Shown: positions 33,617-41,239 of the stretch, in pieces
Numbering within the stretch: position 1 is the first letter of the stretch
How the letters are laid out: every line of letters starts with the position of its first letter
Source of the DNA: MGBC131033 sp910585655
GTDB taxonomy: Bacteria > Bacillota > Clostridia > Lachnospirales > Lachnospiraceae
DNA: 64,000 bases
Direction: 5' to 3'
Assembly (NCBI GenBank): GCA_949502025.1
Contig: CATBCG010000063.1
Coordinates: 1 to 64,000 of the forward strand
Notes under the pieces: model-generated
Databases searched by the model: none
Told to the model about the DNA's origin: nothing
Seen by the model: the letters and a program-made list of their open reading frames with translations, nothing else
Position numbers and translations under genes: made by a program

Positions 33617-35713
33617 TTATCTTTTTCCTGCCGGAACGTCTTTGATACTGAATGAAACACGTCCCATCTTATCCTTCCCTAGACAAACTGCCTTGACGAC
33701 ATCGCCTAACGTCAGGACGTCTTCTACCCGGTTGATTCGTTCCTTGGCAATCTTGGAAATGTGAACCATCGCCTCTTTGCCCGGCGCAAACTCTAAGAAA
33801 GCGCCGAATTCCTTGATCGAAACCACCTTTCCTTCTAATACCTGACCTTCCTCGAAATCAGTTACAATCGTACGGATCAAGTAGGAAGCGCGATCCATCA
33901 TAACCGCGTCTGTCCCACAGATAGAAACAGCTCCATCGTCGGTAATATCAATCTTTACGCCTGTCTGCTCAATGATGGCGTTGATTGTCTTTCCTCTCTG
34001 GCCTACTACATCGCCGATCTTGGTCGGATCGATCTGGATCTGGATGATCTTCGGCGCATATGGACCGACTTCTTGCCTTGGCTCTGCGATACATGGAGTC
34101 ATAATCTCATTTAAAATATATTCCCTTGCTTCCTTCGTCCGACGAATGGCTTCCTCGACAATCGGACGGGTCAGACCATGGATTTTAATGTCCATCTGGA
34201 TGGCAGTAATACCATCGTGCGTTCCCGCCACCTTAAAGTCCATATCTCCAAAGAAATCCTCTAAGCCCTGAATATCCGTCAGCACGATATAATCGTCGTC
34301 GCTCTCCCCTGTCACCAGACCGCAGGAAATTCCGGCTACCGGCTTTTTAATCGGTACGCCTGCTGCCATCAGAGACAACGTAGAAGCGCAGATAGAAGCC
34401 TGTGAGGTAGATCCGTTGGATTCAAAGGTCTCCGATACCGTACGAATCGCATATGGGAATTCCTCTTCACTCGGCAGTACCGGAACAAGCGCCCGCTCTG
34501 CCAGCGCGCCATGACCGATTTCCCGACGCCCCGGTCCTCTGGATGGTCTTGTCTCTCCTACGGAATAGGACGGGAAATTGTAATGGTGCATATAACGCTT
34601 TGATGTTTCCGTTTCATCTAGGCCGTCCAAACGCTGGGCGTCGGAAAGCGGCGCCAGCGTGGTAATCGTACAAATTTGCGTCTGCCCACGGGTAAACATG
34701 GCGGAACCATGCACGCGCGGAATCAAATCTACCTCTGCAGCGAGCGGACGGATCTGTGTGATTTCCCGACCGTCCGGACGTTTCTGATCCTGTAAAATCA
34801 TCTTCCGTACAGTCTTTTTCTGATACTGGTAAACAGCCTCGTCTATCAACGCCAGCCACTCTTCCTGCTCGGCAAAAGCCTCTGCGAGCTTGTCCTTAAT
34901 CTGACGGATATTTTCCTCTCTGACCTGCTTTACATCCGTAAATACTGCTTCTTCCATCTGCTCCGGCGTCACCAGCTCGCGAATAGCAGCGAACAGCTCC
35001 TCCGGTACGGCACAGCTTACATATTCATGCTTTGGCTTACCGCATTCTGCCACGATTTCATCTATAAACGCAATTACTTTTTGGTTGACCTCATGCGCCG
35101 TATAGATCGCCTCGATCATCTTCTCCTCCGGCACCTCGTTGGCTCCGGCTTCGATCATGATCACCTTTTCCCTCGTAGAAGCAACGGTCAGCTTCAAATC
35201 AGAACCCTGGCTCTGCGCCGCATTCGGATTGATGATAAACTCACCGTCTATCAAGCCTACCTGTGTGGTTGCACATGGACCGTCAAACGGGATATCGGAT
35301 ATCGCTGCAGAAATCGCCGAACCTAACATCGCGGTCAGTTCCGGGCTGCACTCCGGATCGACGGAAAGCACCAGGTTGTTTAAGGTAACGTCATTCCGGT
35401 AATCCTTCGGAAAGAGCGGACGCATCGGACGATCGATTACACGAGCTGTCAACACCGCATTTTCTGAAGCCTTTCCCTCTCTCTTATTAAAACCGCCAGG
35501 GATTTTCCCCACTGCATACATTTTCTCCTCATATTCTACGCTTAACGGGAAGAAATCAATCCCCTCCCGCGGCTTTTCCGAGGCAGTAGCCGTAGACAGC
35601 ACCGTGGTATCCCCATAGTGCATCAAAGCTGCGCCGTTTGCCTGGGCGGCTACCCGTCCTACATCCACTGTCAGGACACGTCCTGCCAGCTCCATCGAAA
35701 AACTTTTATACAT
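33617..35713 (-). CDS. pnp: polyribonucleotide nucleotidyltransferase (PNPase)
   Basis: 698 residues from the ATG at 35713, where MYKSFSMELAGR matches the family start and AAAGGAAG lies upstream; the longer frame is leader RNA. A phosphorolytic 3'-5' exoribonuclease with two RNase PH domains (MHYGDTTVLSTATAS; RGQTQICTITTLAPL and the RPSRGPGRREIGHGALAERAL catalytic region), a KH domain (VVGQRGKTINAIIEQTGVKIDI) and a C-terminal S1 domain (VLEGKVVSIKEFGAFLEF). A long structured leader upstream resembles the site of pnp autoregulation in other bacteria. Confidence 0.97.
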   Translation of the reverse strand: MYKSFSMELAGRVLTVDVGRVAAQANGAALMHYGDTTVLSTATASEKPREGIDFFPLSVEYEEKMYAVGKIPGGFNKREGKASENAVLTARVIDRPMRPLFPKDYRNDVTLNNLVLSVDPECSPELTAMLGSAISAAISDIPFDGPCATTQVGLIDGEFIINPNAAQSQGSDLKLTVASTREKVIMIEAGANEVPEEKMIEAIYTAHEVNQKVIAFIDEIVAECGKPKHEYVSCAVPEELFAAIRELVTPEQMEEAVFTDVKQVREENIRQIKDKLAEAFAEQEEWLALIDEAVYQYQKKTVRKMILQDQKRPDGREITQIRPLAAEVDLIPRVHGSAMFTRGQTQICTITTLAPLSDAQRLDGLDETETSKRYMHHYNFPSYSVGETRPSRGPGRREIGHGALAERALVPVLPSEEEFPYAIRTVSETFESNGSTSQASICASTLSLMAAGVPIKKPVAGISCGLVTGESDDDYIVLTDIQGLEDFFGDMDFKVAGTHDGITAIQMDIKIHGLTRPIVEEAIRRTKEAREYILNEIMTPCIAEPRQEVGPYAPKIIQIQIDPTKIGDVVGQRGKTINAIIEQTGVKIDITDDGAVSICGTDAVMMDRASYLIRTIVTDFEEGQVLEGKVVSIKEFGAFLEFAPGKEAMVHISKIAKERINRVEDVLTLGDVVKAVCLGKDKMGRVSFSIKDVPAGKR

Positions 35714-35781
35714 ATTTTTTATCTTCCTTTCTGTCGGAAGCCTGTCTGATTCCCGCTCCCGCCTGCTGTCCGCAGAAATGC

Positions 35782-35839
35782 CGAAACAACTGAAAAGCAC
35801 ACTATCAGCCTGTATACTGTCCTTTTCAGAAGTCTCGGA
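35782..35839 (-). promoter_or_regulatory. long stem in the pnp leader
   Basis: CTGAAAAG at 35790-35797 pairs with CTTTTCAG at 35822-35829, extended imperfectly by CCGA/TCGG. It lies inside the leader, about 70 bases upstream of the start codon. A double-stranded leader is the known target for PNPase autoregulation in E. coli; the parallel here is inference. Confidence 0.5.
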
Positions 35840-35860
35840 ACAAATCCGCACACCGTTTAC

Positions 35861-35890
35861 AGTATATCATAGCCGACTGCCATTTGTAAA
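35861..35890 (-). promoter_or_regulatory. promoter of pnp
   Basis: On the minus strand TTTACA, 18-base spacer, TATACT, giving a leader of about 140 bases. Confidence 0.7.
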
Positions 35891-35907
35891 GGACAAAGAC
35901 ACGCTTT

Positions 35908-37281
35908 TCATTTCAAAAGCTTTAACGCCTGCTCTAGCTGTTTATCCTCTCCGTCCTTTCCTTTTTCTATCACATAATCCGGGCGGATTCCCGTCTTGTG
36001 AATACAGATACCGTTTGGCGTATAGTATTTGGACATCGTTAGCTTTAGAGAGCTTCCGTCTGTAAACTGCAAAAAGCCTTGTACGATTCCTTTCCCAAAC
36101 GTGTTTTCTCCGACAATTTTTGCCATTCCATAGTCTTTCATCGCCCCGGTAAACAATTCGGACGCACTCGCACTGTTGCCGTTTACCAATACTACCATTG
36201 GAAGGTTTAGCTCACTTTCCTTGGTGGTATAAAGATTTTCCCGGTTGCCGTATTTATCCTCGGTATAGGTAATCAGTTTTCCTTCCGGCAAAATACGATC
36301 CAAGATCTCTGATACCGACGTCAAAAGCCCGCCTGGATTATCCCGCAGATCGATGATCAGCCCCTTCATATGTTGGCGCTCTAACTCGGCTACCGCCTCG
36401 TTGAACTGCTCCACTGTCACTTCTTCAAACTGGGAAATCTGAATATAACCAATCCGGTTCTCCTTCATCTGGTAAGAAACTGTCTCTGTTTTTACCAGAT
36501 CCCGGTATACCGTAACTTTATTTCTGCTTCCGTTCCGCAGATATTCTAAGACGACCGGAGTCCCCTGTTCGCCCTTTACATAGCTGATTGCCTGATCCAA
36601 ATCCATCTTTGTAACATCTAACCCATCGACTGTCAGAATAATATCGCCCGCCTTTAGACCCGCCTTTTGCGCAGGTCCACCGGAAAACGGTTCTACAATC
36701 TGAATCCCCCCGGTAGTTTCTTCCTTCTGGATGCTTGCGCCAATGCCGTAGTAGTTCCCTTTGCTGCTGTCCATGACATTCTGGAATTCCGCAGCCGTAA
36801 AGTAAGCCGAATATGGATCTCCTAACCCTGCTACCAGACGCTTTATTGCATCCTCTGCTGTCGTAGACAACGTTACTCCCAAAAGAGTTTTCTGAACCAG
36901 AGCATTTATATTTACCTCTTCCAGATAATAATACTGAATAATTTCTCCGACATATGTTAAAACAGGTTCTAATGCTGCCCGTCTCTTCTCTAACGCCTTC
37001 TCTTTGGCAGAAAGCATCTGCTTGGCAAGCGCCAGACTTTTTTTATTGGAACTGCTCCTTTGCAGCTTTTTCTTCTGTGTAACAGAAGCATCGGTCGTCT
37101 GTAAGTTTTCGTTTGGGCTTACCTGCTCTGCCGCCGCTGCCATTGTTCTTCCCCCGAACAGACAAAGTGACAGCAACAGTACAGCGATTCCACAATACCA
37201 TCGTCTGTTTTGTTTTCTTTTTTGGTTTCCTTCTCTCTTTTCCGATACCTGCTGTACCTGCCTTCTGCTTCTGTCTTTCAT
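35908..37281 (-). CDS. ctpA: carboxyl-terminal processing protease, S41 family
   Basis: 457 residues from the second ATG (37281); GGGAGG is too close to the first one at 37287. An N-terminal membrane anchor lies after a basic stretch (about 30-50). Then a linker, a PDZ domain (about 165-250, GIQIVEPFSGGPAQKAGLKAGDIILTVDG) and the S41 catalytic domain with LIIDLRDNPGG, catalytic Ser in VNGNSASASELF and Lys in GENTFGKGIVQG. It cleaves exported proteins near their C-termini; sporulation relatives include CtpB. It sits between rpsO and pnp, which are usually adjacent. Confidence 0.93.
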   Translation of the reverse strand: MKDRSRRQVQQVSEKREGNQKRKQNRRWYCGIAVLLLSLCLFGGRTMAAAAEQVSPNENLQTTDASVTQKKKLQRSSSNKKSLALAKQMLSAKEKALEKRRAALEPVLTYVGEIIQYYYLEEVNINALVQKTLLGVTLSTTAEDAIKRLVAGLGDPYSAYFTAAEFQNVMDSSKGNYYGIGASIQKEETTGGIQIVEPFSGGPAQKAGLKAGDIILTVDGLDVTKMDLDQAISYVKGEQGTPVVLEYLRNGSRNKVTVYRDLVKTETVSYQMKENRIGYIQISQFEEVTVEQFNEAVAELERQHMKGLIIDLRDNPGGLLTSVSEILDRILPEGKLITYTEDKYGNRENLYTTKESELNLPMVVLVNGNSASASELFTGAMKDYGMAKIVGENTFGKGIVQGFLQFTDGSSLKLTMSKYYTPNGICIHKTGIRPDYVIEKGKDGEDKQLEQALKLLK

Positions 37282-37308
37282 ATCCATACCTCCCTGCTAA
37301 TGTTGTGG

Positions 37309-37358
37309 AAAAGGCGGTAGTTCTCTGGAACCATAGTTCCATAAACCGCCGCCTTTTT
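37309..37358 (-). terminator. terminator of rpsO
   Basis: AAAAGGCGG pairs with CCGCCTTTTT, with an inner TGGAAC-TAT-GGTTCCA hairpin. TTTT follows on the minus strand. It separates rpsO from ctpA. Confidence 0.75.
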
Positions 37359-37399
37359 CTGCCGCATCGCAGCCGTCCAGACTGGCTGAACGACTCTAT

Positions 37400-37666
37400 T
37401 TACTTTCTCAAGCCCAGACTCTCAATGAGCTTCCGGTAGGACTCCAGATCCTTTTTCTTTAAATACTCCAGCAGACGGCGCCTCTGTCCAACCATCTTTA
37501 ACAGACCTCTTCTGGAATGGTGATCCTTCTTATTTACCTTCAGATGCTCGGTCAGCTCGGTAATCCGCTCAGTCAACAGAGCGATCTGTACCTCCGGTGA
37601 ACCGGTATCCTCCGGTGTCCTGCCATACTTTGTAATAATTTCTGCTTTCTTTTCTTTGCTAATCAT
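37400..37666 (-). CDS. rpsO: 30S ribosomal protein S15
   Basis: 88 residues, the standard length. ALLTERITELTEHLKVNKKDHHSRRGLLKMVGQRRRLLEYL is diagnostic (given here only as RGLLKMVGQRRRLLEYL in the core). It binds the central domain of 16S rRNA early in assembly. GGGAG lies 8 bases before the ATG. The 80-base leader is structured and may be an S15 autoregulatory site. Confidence 0.98.
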   Translation of the reverse strand: MISKEKKAEIITKYGRTPEDTGSPEVQIALLTERITELTEHLKVNKKDHHSRRGLLKMVGQRRRLLEYLKKKDLESYRKLIESLGLRK

Positions 37667-37674
37667 CTTAGCGT

Positions 37675-37740
37675 CTCCCTTCTTTCTCTAAAGTTCCAAA
37701 CGCTGCTGCCAGGCCCAGGTCGGGTTTCCATGAACGGAGC
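37675..37740 (-). promoter_or_regulatory. structured rpsO leader (candidate S15 autoregulatory RNA)
   Basis: Between promoter and start codon the minus strand reads through GTTGCTCCG, ACCCGACCTGGGCCTGG and CAGCAGCG. GTTGCT can pair with AGCAGC, and CCTGG/CCAGG-like pairings are possible. S15 leaders vary widely among phyla, so this is a position-based suggestion. Confidence 0.3.
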
Positions 37741-37753
37741 AACAGTTGAATTT

Positions 37754-37782
37754 AGTCTATCATAGGGAAACTCATTTGTAAA
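37754..37782 (-). promoter_or_regulatory. promoter of rpsO
   Basis: On the minus strand TTTACA, 17-base spacer, TAGACT. Confidence 0.65.
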
Positions 37783-37805
37783 GAGGCATTTTTGTTAAAA
37801 TTTTC

Positions 37806-39509
37806 TTACAGTTCTTCCTTATCTGCCAGGGCTGCCCGCTCTAATTCCGTTTCGTCCTTTCCTTCTTCCAAAATAGAAAAAGCAATATTTGTTCCATGGT
37901 CGGCAACACGCTCCAGATTAGAAATCAAATCCGAGAAAATCATACCGGATTCCGGCGTACATTCATTATTAGTCAAACGGCGGATATGGTTTTTCTGGAA
38001 CTGCCGTTCCATCTGATCCACCTTATCTTCCAAATCCAAAATTTCCTTTAAATGCTCTTCGGTCTTTTTGGAGAACATTTCCATGGAATAGTTGAGAAGC
38101 TTCTGCGTCAGCTCAAACATTTCCTTTAGCTCCCGTTCACCCTCTTCGCTGAAGCTGACGTCATCCTCTACCATGGTTTTGGTAAAATCTGCCAGGTTTG
38201 CCGCATGGTCGCCGATTCGCTCAATATCACTGACCACATGAAACAAACCTGCCAAGAGCTTCCGATCGCCTACCGGTAAGGAAAGCTGATTGGCTCGTAC
38301 CAAATATTTGGTAATTTCTTCGTTGACATAATTAATGGTATGCTCTACCCCATATACCTGCTCTGCCTTTTCCGGATCCCGTCCCAACAGCCCCTCCATC
38401 GAAAGCGCCAGGTTTTCAAAGGCAATCGTTCCCATACGGACAATCTCTCTTGTAGCCTGTGGAATCGCCGTCGTCGGAGAGTATACGGCATGCTCACCTA
38501 TGTATTTTAAATGCTGGCGATCTACCTTCTCATCACTTCCTGGCACAAGCAAATAGGTCAGTTTGACAATCAGAGCCGTAAACGGGAAAATTACCAATAC
38601 CTGGAAAGTCTTAAACAACGTATTGGCATTCGCCACATCCTTTGCCAGCTTGTCGTTAATTCCATTGATTGCCTCGTTCGGCACCCCTTTTGTCAGGAGA
38701 CCTAAAATCGCTATAATCTGATCCATAAACAGCATCAATACTACAGCGTTGACGACCATACCGACCACGTTAACGACCAAATGAATCAAGGCAGCACGCT
38801 TTGCATCCTTTTTTCCATTTAAAGACGCCAGCATCGCCGTCACACAGGAACCGATGTTACAGCCTAAAATGATATAAAGGGACAGCGGCAAGCTTACCAT
38901 TCCCTGAGATGTCAAGACCATCAGGATACCGATAGTTGCCGAAGAACTTTGCAATACGGCTGTCACCAAAATGCCAACCAAAATACCTATAAACGGATTG
39001 TCAAAAGAAGAAAGCAGATTGACAACGGCAGGCATTTCCTTTAAGCCCTCCATTGCATCGGACATCATCTCCATTCCAATCAGCAGCATACCAAAGCCTA
39101 AAATAATTTCCCCGGTCTTACGGATAGACGTCTTTTTAAAAAACATAATCATAACAACGCCAACAATCGCAAACACCGGAGCAAAAGCTGTAAGATTTAG
39201 AGCCAATAACTGTCCTGTCACGGTCGTACCGATATTTGCTCCTAAAATAATCCCTACTGCCTCTGACAGATTCATCAGACCTGCATTGACAAAGCTGACT
39301 ACCAGCACCGTAGTAGTGCTGGAAGACTGAATAATTGCCGTCACCACTACGCCAACTATCAATCCAATCAACTTATTTTTCGTACAAGCTGCCAAAACAT
39401 TCCGCAGTTTGGCGCCTGCTACCTTTTGCAAACCATCGCTCATCATCTGCATTCCATACAAAAACAAACTCAGACCTGCCATCAAGCCAAAAATAATTTC
39501 TATGCTCAT
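37806..39509 (-). CDS. Na/Pi cotransporter family protein with PhoU-like tail
   Basis: 567 residues. The start at 39509 follows GGGGAGG; a longer frame runs into the repeat element and is rejected. The Na_Pi_cotrans repeats contain the paired QSSS motifs, AIIQSSSTTTVLVVSFVNAGLM and AVLQSSSATIGILMVLTSQGM, within about eight membrane segments (residues 1-310). The C-terminal PhoU-like helical domain (about 340-550) includes FHVVSDIERIGDHAANLADF and DLISNLERVADHGTNIAFSIL. It probably moves phosphate with sodium. Its leader contains a full four-hairpin element. Confidence 0.92.
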   Translation of the reverse strand: MSIEIIFGLMAGLSLFLYGMQMMSDGLQKVAGAKLRNVLAACTKNKLIGLIVGVVVTAIIQSSSTTTVLVVSFVNAGLMNLSEAVGIILGANIGTTVTGQLLALNLTAFAPVFAIVGVVMIMFFKKTSIRKTGEIILGFGMLLIGMEMMSDAMEGLKEMPAVVNLLSSFDNPFIGILVGILVTAVLQSSSATIGILMVLTSQGMVSLPLSLYIILGCNIGSCVTAMLASLNGKKDAKRAALIHLVVNVVGMVVNAVVLMLFMDQIIAILGLLTKGVPNEAINGINDKLAKDVANANTLFKTFQVLVIFPFTALIVKLTYLLVPGSDEKVDRQHLKYIGEHAVYSPTTAIPQATREIVRMGTIAFENLALSMEGLLGRDPEKAEQVYGVEHTINYVNEEITKYLVRANQLSLPVGDRKLLAGLFHVVSDIERIGDHAANLADFTKTMVEDDVSFSEEGERELKEMFELTQKLLNYSMEMFSKKTEEHLKEILDLEDKVDQMERQFQKNHIRRLTNNECTPESGMIFSDLISNLERVADHGTNIAFSILEEGKDETELERAALADKEEL

Positions 39510-39540
39510 CGCTTTTCCTCCCCCTGTATCTGGTGAAAAA

Positions 39541-39680
39541 GAATTCCACTTTGTGGAATTCTCGCACCGAGCGCGGTTGCCGGAAGGCAACCTCTTCCGT
39601 TCGCGCGAGTGTGCATCCTGCCCGGAGGGCTTTTTATATGATAGGGAAATTCGGAGAATTTTCCTAATCATATAAAAAAA
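39541..39680 (+). repeat. four-hairpin interspersed element, copy 2
   Basis: Same order and orientation as copy 1: GAATTCCAC/GTGGAATTC; CTCGC..GCGAG around GTTGCC/GGCAAC; GCCCGGAGGGC; TATGATAGGGAAATT/AATTTTCCTAATCATA with one inserted base. It begins 31 bases upstream of the Na/Pi transporter start codon and lies inside its predicted leader. Confidence 0.9.
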
Positions 39681-39692
39681 TGCACCTTTATT

Positions 39693-39721
39693 AGTGTAAT
39701 ATAGAATAGGGCGGCTTGCAA
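39693..39721 (-). promoter_or_regulatory. promoter of the Na/Pi transporter gene
   Basis: On the minus strand TTGCAA, 17-base spacer, TACACT. Transcription from here must pass through copy 2 of the repeat before the start codon. Confidence 0.55.
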
Positions 39722-39824
39722 GTAGAATTTTCAACATTTTATAGTTTTTATGTCGAATTTCTGGTATACTTATAGAAGATAATTTCATAAAACAGGAAAA
39801 TAAGACGAAAGGAGCCGGTATTTT

Positions 39825-41216
39825 ATGTTGACCATTCATTTAGATTCCAACCTGCCGCTTCCGCTTTATGAACAAATTTACCTTCATATCCGAAAGGATA
39901 TCCTCTCTGGTCTTTTGGCTGAGCAGGAACGTCTCCCCTCCACCCGCGCTTTGGCAGCGCACCTGTCTGTCAGCCGCAATACCGTGGATATGGCATACAG
40001 CCAGCTTTTATCCGAAGGCTATATCGAAACACGCCCGAAAAGCGGCTTTTATGTCTGTTCCCTTTTGGAACTAGAGCCCGTTTGGAACGATCCCGCTCCT
40101 CCTGTCTGTTCTCCTGCCAAAAAGTCCCTATCCGTACCTCGTTATGATTTTTCTCCGTTTGCCAGCAATACGGCAGGTTTTCCCTATCGTATCTGGCAGA
40201 GGCTTACCGTCAAAGTATTAAGCGAACATGGAAATGAACTGTTTTTGCTGGGCGACCGTCAGGGAGAACCAGAACTACGGGCGGCTGTCGCAAAATATCT
40301 CTATGAAGCAAGGGGATTTTCCTGCGATCCTTCCCATATCATCATCGGTGCAGGAGCAGATTATCTGCTGCAGCTTTTAATCCAGCTTCTGGGATTTCCG
40401 AAGCATGTAGCGATGGAAAATCCCTGTTACATGCAGGCTGCCCGGATACTGCGCGGCTTTGGCTCTCAGCTTCTGCCGCTTCCTTTAGATGAAAACGGGC
40501 TTTCCTATGAAGCGCTGCGCCGTACTTCTGCCCGAATCGTTTACCTTACCCCCTCCCATCAGTATCCGCTAGGGCTTGTTATGCCTGTCGGACGCAGGCG
40601 GGAGCTGCTGCGCTGGGCAGCCGAAGTCGGCGCTTATCTGATTGAAGATGACCATGGCAGCGAATTCCGTTATCGTGGTCGCCCGATTCCGGCGTTAAAA
40701 GAAATGGATTCCAGTGATTCCGTCATTCATATCGGTACGTTTTCCCGCGCGATTGCTCCTGCCATCCGCGCCGGATATATGGTATTGCCGGATTCCCTTT
40801 TGCAGACCTATCGTCAGGGCTTTTCTCATTATGCTTCTACGGTCTCCCGGATCGATCAGATGATTTTAGCCCGTTTCCTTACCGAAGGATATCTGGAACG
40901 CCACTTAAACAAAAGCCGAAAACTCTACAAAGCCAGACACGACGCTCTGCTGCAGGCGCTGCGGATCTTTGGTCGTCAAATCGCCGTTACCGGCGACCAT
41001 GCCGGACTGCATCTGGCTGTTCAGTTTTTAGACAGAACTTCGGAAGCAGACATTCTTCAGACGGCAAAAAAGGCAGACATCCGTCTGTATGGATTATCTG
41101 CCCATTATCTGGAACCAGCTCCGGCGTATCCGCCGACGATCTTGTTTGGCTTTGGGAACTTAGAGGAAGAAGAGATCCGCGAAGGGATAGAAAGACTGTG
41201 GGAGGTTCTTTCCTGA
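39825..41216 (+). CDS. MocR/PdxR-type regulator (GntR HTH plus aminotransferase fold) lacking the PLP lysine
   Basis: 463 residues. The N-terminal winged HTH (about 10-78) shows PLYEQIYLHIRKDILSGLL and LSVSRNTVDMAYSQLLSEGYI. The fold-type I aminotransferase domain (about 105-463) has IIGAGADYLLQLLIQLLG, TPSHQYPLG and IEDDHGSEFRY. In GabR-like proteins PLP is held by Lys in GTFSK and stacked by Tyr of EDDY. Here these read GTFSR and EDDH, so both residues are substituted while the ring-nitrogen Asp remains. The protein may bind PLP only loosely, another ligand, or none. AAAGGAG precedes the ATG. No pdx genes are adjacent; the target is unknown. Confidence 0.88.
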   Translation: MLTIHLDSNLPLPLYEQIYLHIRKDILSGLLAEQERLPSTRALAAHLSVSRNTVDMAYSQLLSEGYIETRPKSGFYVCSLLELEPVWNDPAPPVCSPAKKSLSVPRYDFSPFASNTAGFPYRIWQRLTVKVLSEHGNELFLLGDRQGEPELRAAVAKYLYEARGFSCDPSHIIIGAGADYLLQLLIQLLGFPKHVAMENPCYMQAARILRGFGSQLLPLPLDENGLSYEALRRTSARIVYLTPSHQYPLGLVMPVGRRRELLRWAAEVGAYLIEDDHGSEFRYRGRPIPALKEMDSSDSVIHIGTFSRAIAPAIRAGYMVLPDSLLQTYRQGFSHYASTVSRIDQMILARFLTEGYLERHLNKSRKLYKARHDALLQALRIFGRQIAVTGDHAGLHLAVQFLDRTSEADILQTAKKADIRLYGLSAHYLEPAPAYPPTILFGFGNLEEEEIREGIERLWEVLS

Positions 41217-41239
41217 ACCTCCTGCTCTTCCACTTTATT

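Noticed and set aside
33617..35851. Longer 744-residue form of PNPase
   Set aside because: The extension covers the structured leader. The family starts at the ATG at 35713, which has its own ribosome site.
37806..39839. Longer 677-residue form of the Na/Pi transporter
   Set aside because: The extra N-terminal part is translated repeat element and leader. GGGGAGG precedes the ATG at 39509.
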